NCBI GenBank assembly: GCA_949126835.1
Contig: OX421495.1
Span: 21,898,458-21,962,457, forward strand
Source of the DNA: Anisus vortex
Lineage: Eukaryota; Mollusca; Gastropoda; Planorbidae
DNA length: 64,000 nt
Direction of reading: 5' to 3'
The translations under genes were made by a program, and so were the position numbers. Every line of letters starts with the position of its first letter. Position 1 is the first letter of the stretch. Shown here one piece after another: positions 45,535 to 57,463 of the stretch. The notes beneath the pieces were generated by a model that ran no database searches, was not told the DNA's origin, and saw nothing but the letters and a program-made list of their open reading frames with translations.

Positions 45535-45645
45535 ATCTTATCTTATATATTACAGACGCTCCTTCTATAGAGAAGATTATTGCGTCCTTCGCCCATCCGT
45601 GGTTTGAGTCTAGACTTGCATTTTTATTAATGTTTTAAATGATGT
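45535..45645 (+). repeat. Dispersed repeat (ttatccgtggt family), copy 2
   Basis: Parallel to 41021-41128 with a handful of differences. Confidence 0.85.
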
Positions 45646-46530
45646 TAAGTTATTGGTTTTCCTGATTTGTTCAGGCATCCCATTTCATGCCCGAATGTCA
45701 CTCGGGAAGAAAGAGCATTTATATGCATTTGTTCCAAGGGGATAAGGGATAAGAAACGTGTTTTTGTTCTTCTGTTCATTTGAGCATTGCAAGAAGTTGT
45801 TATTGGGTTGTATTTGTTTAATGCCTTATGTATTATCGCTACTTTACTCTTTGTCCTTTGATTTATTGTTCTTAAAAGTGAAACGCCAATGTAATATGTA
45901 TTTATCTTTCCCTAATTCATTCGATTATATACGTTCTTCATATAGAAAATATTTATGAATAACTATAATTATTATAACAGTATAACACCTAAGGTGATAA
46001 TGATAAAACATTATTTTCCTTCACAAAAGTAAATGTAATTTTAATGCGAAGTGAATTTCTACAGCCAGATCTTAACACGCGCTCCCAAAATTATTTTTTT
46101 TTAAAATCCCACTTGTTTAAACACTAATTCGTACCCATTCTAAATTTAATTTTAATTGGTGAAAATAAAATGGCGCCCTTAAGGTGCTAAAATATTATTC
46201 CACCCCCTCCTTTCTTTAAAAAGACGGTATTTGTAGAGTTGTATTTCTATGTCTTGAACACGAAAGCCCAGTCCTAGTCATCAACAAAATACACAGCTTC
46301 TAGCAAGTTACGCTATTGTATATTAAGGAGAAATAATTATAAATACATATACATATTATTAGTATTAAAAAGATATTTAAAATGTACGATGTTTTTTTTA
46401 ATCCCTTTATGCGTGAACAAATACATATAAGTACTCTTTCTTCTCGAGTGGCGTCTGGGCATGTATTGGGTTGCCTGAACAAACCAGGAAAACCAGTAGC
46501 TTAAATTTATTTAAAATGTAAACCACTAAT
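45646..46530. other. Unassigned AT-rich sequence
   Basis: Nothing recognised. Confidence 0.4.
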
Positions 46531-46581
46531 CAAAATACAAGACTAGACGCAGATTACGGATGAGCCTAGGGCGCAATAATC
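46531..46581 (-). repeat. Dispersed repeat (ttatccgtggt family), copy 3
   Basis: Reverse orientation: atacaagactagacgcagat...ggatgagcctagggcgcaat. Confidence 0.65.
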
Positions 46582-46763
46582 TTTTTTTATTTACAGAATG
46601 AACGGAACATGTATATAACGAAATATTAATATAACAGACCTAATGTAGACAAATAAAATGTCCGAACTACTAAACTCTACATCTTTAATAGAACTAAAAT
46701 AAAATAAAAAAATTAAGCAAATTTACTAAAGTATTACTGTCTGCTTAAAACAAAAATAACATA

Positions 46764-46850
46764 GTTTAAAAATCAATAATCATTTTCTCACTGTGTTGGT
46801 GCAAAAAGTTTAAAAATCAATAATCATTTTCTCACTGTGTTGGTGCAAAA
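46764..46850. repeat. 44-bp tandem duplication
   Basis: gtttaaaaatcaataatcat and the rest of the unit occur twice without change. Confidence 0.95.
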
Positions 46851-47223
46851 CATGTCTAATAAAAGGAATGTAGCTGTAATTGTATTTTTTTTCTTTTTCT
46901 ATTAATTGTATTTTAAATTGAATTATCCCCCTTTAAATTTTCATTTAGGATACCTTTGACTAAATTATTTTTTTCATTAGTATTATTAATATTTGTATTA
47001 CTATTATTGTTCAATATATTATTTACCAATGCTATAATTTCTTTGTTATGTCTTGACTATGTAATATGTGACAAATAAAATATTGTTCACAAATAGTGTT
47101 CATTGTGGTAACCTATAAGATTTCACAAATATTTATTTTAGAATTGGTTAATTCGCTTCTCCACCCCATGCAGTGAATTTGTATTCATCTCTTTGCATTG
47201 TCCTTACAAGAACTACCCCTAAA
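46851..47223. other. Unassigned AT-rich sequence
   Basis: Nothing recognised. Confidence 0.4.
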
Positions 47224-47423
47224 TGACCTTTTTTTAAGAACCCTGACCTCTGGAACTGACCTCTTCAGTCTGACCTGTAAGTAAATGAAGCAAACGTTTT
47301 GTGTTGGGCCAAGGTTGACCTCGCGAGTCGTCGGGGTGAAGGACGCCCTCGAGCACTCTCCTGGCACAGTCAATTAGTCTCGCCCCTGCGACCTCATCTC
47401 CTGGCATTTGCAAAAAGTGACCA
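47224..47423 (+). promoter_or_regulatory. Cluster of TGACCT motifs
   Basis: TGACCT occurs at 47224, 47244, 47257, 47271 and 47316, all on the same strand, with TGACCA at 47418. TGACCT/AGGTCA is the half-site of nuclear receptors. The sequence is not a simple tandem repeat, as the bases between motifs differ. Function as an enhancer is inference. Confidence 0.35.
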
Positions 47424-47935
47424 TTAAAAAGCTGTGATTTCTAGTCGATGGTGTCCAATATACAGACCAGTGGTCAGTCCTATTTCTCGAAGCTATCAGA
47501 AGTGTTCAAAATAAAATATAAAAATACAGGGGACACTCAGAAATAGCTATAAAGCTATTGTAACAAGCTAAATTATTTCAATACTTTCTGGTATTTTAAA
47601 CTTTTCTTTGAAACAAAAAATAAATTCTTGCAACAATGACTTGTTTCAATATTTTAGTGTTTAAAGTGTTTAACTAGATAAACAAAGAAAATATAATTTT
47701 AGATCGATTAATGGTTTTACAATGTTAAGTCTAAGTGCAAAGATATGGCTATAGGATTAAAGCATGAACATCAATAAAATTAGTTCAACAACAGAAAAAA
47801 GCTTAAATCTATTTATAAATTATGAATTTATAAAAAATTTAAAGCTTTATACGGATTTATAATTCAAAGATGTATCATATTCTTAATATAAACGAATCAT
47901 ATACTATTTATGTTGATTAATTATGTGTATTTTAT
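47424..47935. other. Unassigned AT-rich sequence
   Basis: Nothing recognised. Confidence 0.4.
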
Positions 47936-48310
47936 GCCTCGTTATGGTCCAATAGTCTGTTATGTCCTGAGTCGGAATATGGTGGTCTGCTCATATCTGG
48001 TAAGGTGTGGCCAGTCGTCTCCTTTTGAAGGATTGTGTTGTTCAGTCCCTCGCCGAATCGGCCTAAGTCACACCCCTGAGTACCCCTGTAGAACTGGACT
48101 CCAAAATGCAGAGCACATCCTACAATGGTGTCCACTCCACAGAGAGGCCCGTAACCAGGCCTAGCCCGAGGCAGCCACCATGGAGGAAAAGCTTGCGGCC
48201 GAAAGCCATTCTTACAAGAACAGCCCGGTTCGTCAGATAAATAGAACAGCCAGTCTGACACATCAAATGAAAGCAAAAGCAGACATGCACCATTTTCTCC
48301 CTGCGGCACC
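47936..48310 (+). pseudogene. LINE C-terminal fragment (RNase H-proximal, jockey/I/CR1-like)
   Basis: The + frame reads a degraded P-x-x-P-C-x-x-G segment, then LQNAEHILQWCPLHREAR. This matches the Cys/His motif (C-x-C-G...T-A-E-H-x-L-x-x-C-P-x-H) found near the C-terminus of many animal LINE ORF2 proteins. After a stop it continues with E-E-K-L-A-A. Upstream LINE domains are missing and frames shift. The nearby minus-strand frame (47932-48312) is a shadow. Confidence 0.65.
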
Positions 48311-49449
48311 AATTGTTACTATAAGTTTAACAAAATAACTCTGAATCCCTTAATCTTTGAAAAAAAAAAGTGTTGTTAAAATTGTAAATAAGAAAATAAG
48401 AACTTTTGAGTTGTAAGCAAATTATGGTTTCATTGATTGTATATAAGTAATAATAATAATAATATATTTTCAAAACTTCTTAAATGTGCAAAACGACACT
48501 AAAAAGGTTCATCAAAATGTTTTCTATATTTTCAACTAAAAATAAAATCCCAATATTTTGTATTATTTTTAAAATAACAATTGTTTACGGCTTTAATTTC
48601 AATGCATGTTAAGGGCAGGCTACTCGAGTTGTTTTATATTTTATATTAGTTTTATATTTAAGGTGTTACTTTCGATTTTCGACTACTCACACAAAGGTTC
48701 AAAGTTCAAATTCTATATTGCAATATTATAAATTGATAAGTTCAATAATTCTGGTTGCATTTTCTCTAGTTTTCTCTATTTTACTTCGATTCCCTAATGA
48801 CCTTGAAAAAAAAAAAAATTTCAAAGTTTGTTTTGTTTTTCTTTTTTATCAGATGCATGTTGGGAATGCAAAAAAAAAAAAAACGTGATGAAAGGTGTGA
48901 TAGGCAGTAAAGGGAGATAAACACATTTATATTGTTTGCTCTTTTACCAAGGGAAATTACTGGGATTTATTTGAGCTGCTCTGATTGGATAAAACGATCA
49001 CGTGATCGACTATTTCGGTTCAGCGCGTTGGTCTAATTGAGTTTAGTCGCGGGGTTCCCTAGGTGATGATTGTCGGCCTTGATTTGATCACCCGCCGAGT
49101 TTATCTCATTACCTCCCCCTGATCCAGGCAGGAAGAAGGTAGGAAAAAGAAGAAAATGTAGATGAATAAAAAGGGTTGCGGGGGGGGGGGAATAGGAAGG
49201 GTGAGGATGCAGGTCCAGGAGAACGAAGTTTTAAGCGGTAAGGTGGACACGTGACCTCTGTGTATGGCTGAGTGGTTCTCTTTAAAAAAAAACTGTCAAG
49301 CCTGGTAGTCTCCTCCTGTCTAATGGCTGCCAGACAACCGCTTAGAACAGGCCCGGGCCACGAGGAACGTAAAGGCAGTTGGAAAAGGGAGGGGAGAAGA
49401 AGGGAGGCTACGACTGTGGTCAATGAAAATATTAGACCGCGGGAGCGTT
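48311..49449. other. Unassigned sequence, partly balanced composition
   Basis: AT-rich to about 48900, with two poly-A runs. 48960-49120 is non-repetitive and contains the palindrome gatcacgtgatc (an E-box CACGTG), so it could be regulatory. A G run lies near 49179-49189. Confidence 0.35.
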
Positions 49450-49705
49450 TGTCCCAATGGCACTCTGTGGTCTAGCTGTAGTACCACGGTGTGCCATCCT
49501 GAAGGTTTCCCTGTTCGAATCCGTGTATAAACGCTTGAATGATCGATCCTGATCTATAAGGGGATGTCCCTTAAGTCTACCCATCTCTGATGGTTACATA
49601 ACCAGTTAGTGTGTGTGTGTATGGGGGGGGGCGGTCGTGGTAAAGTCTACTATGCATAGTGCTGGCCACACTTTTCCCTCGTATGCTTTGGTCAGCGAAA
49701 TGTAT
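49450..49705 (+). repeat. tRNA-derived SINE, forward copy
   Basis: ctgtggtctagctgtagtac (A-box region), tccctgttcgaatccgtg (B box), then agtctacccatctctgatgg and gtaaagtcta...agtgctggccacac, the same body as the copies at 17323 and 41541. The middle is interrupted by a gt repeat and a G run. Confidence 0.7.
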
Positions 49706-49903
49706 GAAGTCTTCTTTTCTAGGCCATATAAGTTAACGCGCTTTAAAAGTAATACGCTTCATTTATCGTGCGTCCCCTACATCAGGGGTCGGCAACCTAC
49801 GACACGCGTGCCAGTCTTGGCACGCAGAGCGATTTTCAATGGCGCGCGAAAGACACCCGAAAAGGCAAATCAAGTCTCTTCTACAAGACAATGAGTACTA
49901 GAG

Positions 49904-51202
49904 CAGGGGTCGGCAACCTAAGACACGCGTGCCAAATTTGGCACGCAGAGCGATTTTCAATGGCACGCTCCAAGATATTTTTTTATTGATGAAGGAAAAC
50001 AACAACAACAGTTTCTGCTTCTGAATGAGGAAAACTGACTGTTGAAACCCATGTTTCTGAATGACACAGAGACATATTTCAGTGAGTTGAATTTGCATTT
50101 ACAAGGGCCACTGTAATGGATTTGCATTGAAACTGGACATATATCTTGCCTTGAAATCAATTTCAAAACATTTAACCACATTTGCATCCTTATATTAAGT
50201 TTAACATATATTTAGGTATATATATATAGAGAGCTTTTTTTCACAAAATTCAAAGCGGAGTTTTCTAACCAAAGGCATGACTTTCAAAAACTTTTCAAAA
50301 ATGGGCATCCAAATGTGCCCATTTGCGGAAAAAAAATCTGAAAGGATGCTTCTTAGCTTAGGAAAGTCCTTTGCTTTTCTCAACTGATAGGCATTCGCTC
50401 TTGTACTTTCAGCTTTTGGTTCAACTTACACTTTAAAAAAATACAAAAAAGTCAGTAAAATTTTTATTATTACAAAACATATCTGGTTTGGCAATGCTAT
50501 TGAATCACATGTGGCAACGATTGTTTTAATTAAAGGGAGATAATTAAAGCATTTTATTTGCGCTAATAATTTTAGTATGTTTTTTTTTTCTTTTATAAAA
50601 AAAATTAACAGCAAAAAAAATTAACTATGAAATGAACAAACTTTAAAAAGTAATTAAACATTGTATAAATAATTTATGAATAAAAATTATAATGTATATT
50701 ATCATACATTAGAATAACTACCCAGTTTGTCTAATTACTACGTATCTATTTCGCTTAACGTTAGTACATTTGCGTCCGATACTAAAGGACATATCAGTAA
50801 ACTGAGAATAACAGTAAAATTAATATTAGTGTTAGATCTTCATATTTAGTACCAAAATAATGTGAAGATTGTAGACAATAATTACCATAAAATGTGTAAG
50901 TTAAGAAGACTAATAAAATATTGTATTTGATATATAAATAAAAATAATAAGGATGATAATCAAAAATACGTAAATAATATTTTTTATTAAATATAAAACG
51001 CTTAAACTATTTTCTCTATAAATCTCCTTTGTTTTTGGCCGTGATCTTGCTACGGAGTTAAATTAATTGTACGATAAAAACAATTTTTTAAAAATGTATA
51101 GGCTACTATGTTAGAACAGGTTGACGTTTAGGCTGTTGGCACGCACAATGTTTTAGAAATCCTAGTTTTGCACGCTGTTAGCAAAAGGGTTACCGACCCC
51201 TG
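49904..51202 (+). mobile_element. hAT-A element (1299 bp), inner copy
   Basis: Left end caggggtcggcaacctaaga, right end ...agggttaccgacccctg, flanked by tactagag (49896-49903) and tattagag (51203-51210), 7 of 8 identical. The interior matches hAT-A at 28916, including a transposase remnant at 50052-50108 (+ frame M-F-L-N-D...Y-F-S-E-L-N-L-H-L-Q-G) and a block gggcatccaaatgtgccc at about 50303. No long frame survives. Confidence 0.88.
50040..50400 (+). pseudogene. Decayed hAT transposase fragment
   Basis: The YFSELNLHLQG segment corresponds to the L-N-E-L-N-x-x-L-Q-G motif of ZBED5/SCAND3-type hAT transposases. Following pieces to 50400 align with the minus-strand sequence at 25970-26060. Multiple stops. 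Confidence 0.55.
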
Positions 51203-51287
51203 TATTAGAGGATGATGACTTCTGGGCAGTTGGCACGCTGAAAGTTATAGAAATCCTGGTTTGACACTCTAATATATGAAGGTTTCC

Positions 51288-52559
51288 GACCCCCTACCCT
51301 AAACTACTTTACATAGAAAGTATAAAACACTGTAGTAGACATAAACAGAGGTCGGTTAATGCAGTGTCTATGTGTCCTTTTCTAAATGAGGAGAATACAC
51401 CAAAAAAGTTTGTTTGCAAGTGCGCCGTTCCTCGACAGAATCGTCTACAAAGGGTCCTTTCTGAGCCAGTGTTCCATATATGCAGCGCGCGTGCGCATCT
51501 CGCCGGGCGCACACACATTGCAACAAAGTTCCAAGCTTATGATATCATTGTAATTATTTAAAAAAATAACCGTTTCGTTTAGCAAGCATATCAGCTCTAC
51601 TGTTATGTGCAGCACAAACACTAAAATTTCCTTAGTACAGCCAATATCTTTTGAGACACACGTCTCTTGGAAAATTACAAAGGAAACATTGATTTGAACA
51701 CATGGACATGCGGCCTTTTTATTCAAGTAATTTATGTGTATATCTTAATAGACATACTAAATATTGATCAATCGATTCTGGTTATGTTGCTTAATAAACT
51801 ATATGGACGTATCCAGTTTCAAAGAACAACAGATCGATACAATAGCCTTTGAATAAAGGAACCACAGGATGACCCTTGAGGAAACGTTTCGCATGTAGCG
51901 TTGTGCGCCGGGCCGTTCCATTTTGTGTGGGCGTCTCTACGGGAGGAGATCATGTGACATAAGCAATCATGTGACCGGCACAAAACTATGAGTTGAGAGA
52001 CAATACACACACACACAATCATCGACAGAACGTTGCAGAAATGTCCACCTCATCATCCTCGTCTTTGAAGGGATCCCGAATGTCCTGGAATTTGATAAAG
52101 TGAACACCACTCACTAAATTGAGTCACTGATGGATATCAATAGTTGACATAAAAAAAAACATTGGCTAATAAAAGTACATTCTATAAGTATGACTCAGCA
52201 GCTATAACAGGTCATATAGCTATATATTATATATTATAGCTATATGGGTTTACTAATATTTTTACTTTTGATCTACTATATAAATAAAAAAATATAAAAA
52301 TGTGTATAGATATATACTAAATGATTTATTATCTGCATTTAGTAAGTATTGTGGCAGTGAAAATTTAAAACATTTCACTTTAAATATAGTGGGAAAGTTT
52401 AGAAGCCTATTAAAGACTATATACTGTTATATTAATAATATTTTTTTCTAGGAACAAGTTTAGTTTCTAAACTGACTTTTAGCATATTAAAAAAAAAGTA
52501 CAAATAAAAAAAACACGTCAAGGTAACCACTTGGCTAGGCGTGTTTTAAAAAACGTTTT
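51288..52559. other. Unassigned sequence
   Basis: No gene. 51410-51520 is GC-richer, with overlapping frames on both strands and no family that I recognise; the rest is AT-rich. Confidence 0.35.
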
Positions 52560-52880
52560 CTTACTGAATATTGCATTTAACATGTCAATTAGAAGACCTT
52601 GTCTAGAAATGTCACTGTTTCAACATGTCATTTTACAAAATTTTCCGATAATATTGCCTCCAACCTGTCATTTACTTCATTTTCCCTAAACACATGTCAT
52701 TTACTCAATCTTGAAAATAATCTTGTCCATTACCCAAACTTGCCTACAACCAGTGATTGATTTAATTTTGCCTAAAATCCTGTCATTTACTCAATCTAGT
52801 CTACAACCAGTCATTGATTTAATTTTGCCTAAAATCCTGTCATTTACTCAATCCTGTCCATAATGTTGTCACTCAATCAA
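52560..52880. repeat. Degenerate tandem repeat, about 57-bp unit
   Basis: tacaaccagt(c/g)attgattt...ttttgcctaaaatcctgtca...tttactcaatc occurs twice almost perfectly (52746-52855), preceded by four or more diverged versions built on gtcatttactcaat. Confidence 0.85.
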
Positions 52881-53610
52881 TCATTCTTGCTTAGCCTACA
52901 ACTGGTAATTAGCACACTCGAGTGTCGTCGCTACTTCTTCCATATTTCAAATTGAGTAGAAATAACGATAAAATAAAAGAGACAAACGTTATGAAAAGAA
53001 CACCCCACCCCTTTGCCGTACCCAGAATCCTTGAGAGCCAATCCATTAGTGCTTCCTGCTCCAATATTTTTAATTGCAGGCTAATTAAATCTAAACTTTC
53101 TCTGGTCCATCTTGTTGCTGTAGTCTGTAGTGTCCATTCACAGCACAACAAATGACAACCCTCCACAACTGTCAACCAACTTTTCCTGTCTCTCTTTCTT
53201 TCTCTCTTTCTCTCTTTCTCAATCTCTCTCTCTCTCTCTCTCTCATCCACCCGCCTCTCTATTTTCCATTCATCTTATACGTCCGTTCTCCTCCCTCTCT
53301 GTCTACACCCCCAGCGCCCCCCACCCCACTTTTTTGTTTTGTTTCCAGCTCTTTAGTGTGGGTTTTACCTTTTGAATGTCTTCCCCCCCCCCCCCAAACC
53401 ACTTCATCTGTCAGCCTTCGATGCGCAGTGGTTCTCAAATACAGTGCCCATATAACCTCATCGTGGCGGCGGTCGTGTGAACAGGCCGAATGTCCGAATG
53501 TCTCTAGGCCTGGCGAATATATGGGGGGCCGAGCATAGCCTAAGCAGCAAAGGCTAGAGGCCCAGTACGGTTGGGTCCCCGTTTCAGGATTTGTCTTCTT
53601 CATAGCAGTC
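52881..53610. other. Unassigned sequence with CT repeat and C run
   Basis: CT microsatellite at about 53203-53246 and a C run at 53382-53395. At 53428 cagtggttctcaaa resembles a hAT end, but no partner was found. Confidence 0.4.
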
Positions 53611-54045
53611 TGGTAGGCCTATATAGACCTACATTGAAATACATTGACCTACATAGACCTGCATAGACCTACATAGACTTACATAGACCTACATTGACCT
53701 ACAATGACCTACATAGACATACATAGACCTGAATAGATCTACATAGACTTACATAGACCTACATAGACCTACAATGACCTACATAGACCTACAATGACCT
53801 ACATAGACCTGCATAGACCTACAAAGACCTACATAGACCTGCATAGACCTGCATAGACCTACAGACCTACATAGACCTGCATAGACCTGCATAGACCTAC
53901 ATAGACCTGCATAGACCTACAAAGACCTACATAGACCTACATAGACCTACATAAACCTACATAGACCTACATAGACCTACATAGACCTACATAGACCTAC
54001 ATAGACCTACATAGACCTACATAGACCTACACGGGCCTACATGGA
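53611..54045. repeat. 10-bp minisatellite
   Basis: About 42 units of acatagacct with variants (acattgacct, acaatgacct, gcatagacct). Confidence 0.96.
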
Positions 54046-54151
54046 CCGATGGCGTACTAAACCCCCTCCCCAAATTCTCGAGTCTCCAATCAGCGGCGTC
54101 TCGGGGAGGTGAGGGGGGGGGGGGGGCTCCATCTCAATCGTATGTTGGATA

Positions 54152-54238
54152 TTAACCCTTCCAGTACCGACCTACTTCTATCTATGCTGCCTTCAGTTCC
54201 GCTATATAGGCCTACGCGCCCGGGACTGTAAGGGTTAA
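54152..54238 (-). mobile_element. TTAA-flanked MITE, copy 2
   Basis: Reverse orientation: ttaa, cccttccagtaccgacctac...ccgctatatagg...gcgcccgggactgtaaggg, ttaa. It has a five-base insertion relative to copy 1. Confidence 0.82.
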
Positions 54239-54989
54239 AACAAAAACGACAGTGGTTGTCAGTTGAAATACAATTATCTGACACTTAATCAAATATCTGA
54301 CTCACTATACTAAGTTCATACATTGAAATGTAACCTCATATTTTATAGCAAAAAAAAACAAAAAAAAAAGTTACAAAAATAGCTTAATCTTGGAATGAGG
54401 GAGGGTTTTATCAGTTGTAACATTTGCGAAACAGTAAACCATAGCAACCCCTCACCCCCCCCCCCCCCGCCAACCCAGCTCAATCGAAACTTCATTACTA
54501 CACCCTTCCACCCCCACCACCCCTATTCACTCAATTATCCCTATCAACCCCCGCCCCGCCCCACTTTTCCCAACAAACTTCCGTCCCTGGCCGTTAACTG
54601 CGTCAATATTTGTTTATTTACAAACAGAATTTGTTTCTAAGGACGCTTTCAGTCAGTTGATTCTTTTTCTTTTCTTGTTATTTCATTTGGTCTCCTCCAC
54701 ATTCAATGCATATTCCCCTCCGCTCCCTTCCTCACTTTCATTAATTTCTCCTTTTCTCTGCTCCGTTTCCGTTTGTGCGTAATTCTTTAAGCTGTCTAAT
54801 TATAACATTGAACTCACAGTTTCCAACCGCCCCAACCCCAACGCTTACTCCACCCACCCCGCGCCTCCATTCACCCTCACCCCCCCCCCCCCGTTTCGAT
54901 ATTGTCCTGCATTAGGCTCTGTTGTTGTTGTTTTGTGTTTATTTTATTTTCTTGTAATATTTGTCTCCATTAGCCGCCATACATACCTA
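54239..54989. other. Unassigned C-rich sequence
   Basis: C runs near 54457-54469 and 54881-54893, low-complexity proline-coding frames, no gene. Confidence 0.4.
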
Positions 54990-55093
54990 CAGACACACAC
55001 TCACACACACACGCACACTCACACACACACACACACACACACTCACACACACACACTCACACACACTTGTATATTATACAAACAAACCTCATT

Positions 55094-55135
<42 letters not shown>

Positions 55136-55152
55136 TCTATCTCTTTCTCTTT
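54990..55152. repeat. CA then CT microsatellites
   Basis: acac array at 54990-55066 and ctct array at 55093-55152. Confidence 0.96.
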
Positions 55153-56244
55153 GCCTATTCCGGTCGGGTTCAGGGAACAAAAAAAAACGTTTTTAAAAAA
55201 AACAAAATGTTTGGTCCTAATAAATCCAACAGACTTACAACAGATTTACACAATATTGGAATTTTTATAGTGAAATTTAAATTTATAGTGAACTTAGATT
55301 TTTAAAAAGACGACACAGATACATTTTATCGCATAACTATTAAAAATTTATTATTGAAAAAAAAAACAAAAACAATTCCACACATACAAGCTGACTTATT
55401 GATTGCTGCACATTTCTCTACCACGTGTAATTGTTGTTCTGACTCACGGTGCATTGTGGGAAATAAATAAAAACATGTCCGACTTTCAATCAAAGAAACT
55501 CAAGATACAATAGGGAAGAGGCGGCGGGACGGGGTGCTTTAATCCGGTAGATGTACAGACATATTCATTATCAGGCGTGCCCACATCGGGGCTTTGCGTG
55601 GGTGTGTGAATGGGGGGAGGAGGGGGTTAGGGCTAGGGGTAACCTAGGGATAACCTAGAGACATGATGACCACTGTAGAAGAGACGCAAGGGTGCCGCTC
55701 CCCCCTTTTATAAACGGCACGACAGTTTGTGTACGCACCCCATCACGGCATCACGTCCGCAGTGCAGATGTCCAGTCTGAGCGGATGAATGCGGCCGGAC
55801 AGACGGATGGCCGGAAAGCTCCGAGAAATCTTTTGATATAGCAAACACAATTTTGATATCCGAGTATTTGCACTACGGTAAGGGCGTGCGCCAAACACGG
55901 CGAAAGTGTAGCAGGGGAAGACAATCCAGTAGTGTGGCCTGCCAAGCATTATGTCCCCTTGTGCTATTAGTAAGATTATAATTATTGCCACCCTACATCT
56001 TATTATTATTTCCCTTATTTCCCTTCTTCAAGTTAGTTGTCAACAAATTACATTTATAATGTCTTTTTGAATTTTGCGATATCTCCCTTCTTTGTGTGTT
56101 TATCTACTGGCGTATTAGTGCTGCCACACTAGTATTTCTCCACCTACTTTTTTTATTCTTATTGTTTCTTTGAGATCCGATGTCTTTGCTGTTCTTTCTT
56201 TTTTTGTTTTGTAAAACCATGCGGTTCATTTATAATTATTCATA
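55153..56244. other. Unassigned sequence
   Basis: 55690-55980 is non-repetitive with overlapping minus-strand frames (55743-55991, 55751-55945) and no recognisable family. Confidence 0.35.
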
Positions 56245-56325
56245 TTAACCCTTACAGTCCCGGGCGCATATATAGCGGAACTGAAGGCAGCATAGATAGA
56301 AGTAGGTCGGTACGGGAAGGGTTAA
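56245..56325 (+). mobile_element. TTAA-flanked MITE, copy 3
   Basis: ttaa, cccttacagtcccgggcgca...tatatagcgg...gtaggtcggtacgggaaggg, ttaa. Very close to copy 1 (34288-34369). Confidence 0.85.
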
Positions 56326-56566
56326 ATTCCCAATGTATATTTCTATCAAAGTATAGTCTGCAATCTATAATCTCAGAAGATAGTTTACCTTAGGGGTTAT
56401 ATTACCGGCAGCATTTCAAGTGATAGAAATAATATTCTACATAATTTTATATTGAGAATAGCGTTTTATGGTCACAGAACATCGAAATCATTTTTTTTTA
56501 AAATTTAAAACCTACCTGGGAAAAAAGAGTTTTATGGTAAATAGAGTTTAGACGCATGGTTATAAT

Positions 56567-57455
56567 TAGGGATGTTAAACGAAAACCGGAATACCGGATT
56601 CCGGTTTTGAATCCGATAACCGGTTTTGATTTTCAAAACCGGATTTCGGTTTGTTGGTTGGCAGTTGGAAGGTAATCATTACTTCAAGCAAAAGACCCTT
56701 TTTTTTTTCTAATGGAAATATTTTTAATAAATAAAGTTGGATTCGCACAAAACAATTCCTGAAAATGCCTTGCTAACACTATTTAGTCTTAGATATTGTG
56801 TTTCTTGTGTTTCCCAATGCCAACTATGGCTTGCGATAAAAACAACATCAAACCAATTGTTTAGTTACAGTTACAATTAACATGAATCTTTTTACTTGTC
56901 GGCTCATCTTTTAGATGTCCGCTGCTCTTTGATATACGTAATGGAGTCGCAAATTTGCCCTTCCCTGTGACCCTGAACTATTCGGCTAGACACCGCGTCT
57001 TTGCTTTATTATTAACGGCACTATAAATACACATTCTTTTGATTTGTGCTACCTTTCAATACATTATTTTACAAGTTACCGTAAATGCCTCTTCAAATGC
57101 TTCTTAATATTTAATATATGGTCAACGATAATCGGTAATTTGATTATCACTATTGAATAATTGAAAGCTATTAAGGACTTAATAAATTAGACCAGATTTT
57201 TTTTTTAGTTCCAAAGAATTTTATGGTAAAGAGTACAAAATCATATTGTATTCACACAAATGAACCCCTTGAATTCCCTGCAAATACTAATTAAGTTTGA
57301 ACAATAGTTCAAATAGTCTACACCTACAAAAGTACGCACATTTTGGCTTTTCCGGCCTGTAACTTGTGATATTGCGCGGGGGGGGGGGGGGGAATCGAAA
57401 TCCGGTTTTAAACCGGTTTTATAGAACCGAAAACCGGTTTTGGAAAACATCCCTA
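56567..57455. mobile_element. Non-autonomous hAT element with CCGGTTTT repeats (889 bp)
   Basis: Starts tagggatgtt and ends aacatcccta, with the octamer gttataat duplicated exactly at 56559-56566 and 57456-57463. Both subterminal regions carry repeated ccggtttt/aaaaccgg motifs (about seven on the left, five on the right), the kind of array that hAT transposases bind. The interior is AT-rich without coding capacity. A G run is at about 57378-57391. Confidence 0.9.
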
Positions 57456-57463
57456 GTTATAAT

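Larger units (their letters stand above)
49783..51287 (+). mobile_element. hAT-A copy split by another hAT-A copy
   Basis: Starts caggggtcggcaacctacga and, after the inner element, continues from 51211 with gcagttggcacgctgaaagt...ggtttccgacccc, the family 3' end lacking its last bases. The inner copy occupies 49904-51202. The outer flanks (ccctacat and ccctaccc) agree at 6 of 8 positions. Confidence 0.75.

Noticed and set aside
51309..51726. Overlapping frames on both strands near 51.3-51.7 kb
   Set aside because: Several frames are open at once, Cys-rich by chance, with no match to a family.
53428..53445. hAT-like terminus cagtggttctcaaa
   Set aside because: No inverted partner or octamer duplication within several kilobases.
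55743..55991. Overlapping minus-strand frames of 82 and 64 codons
   Set aside because: Both frames are equally open and no family is recognised; noncoding is more likely.
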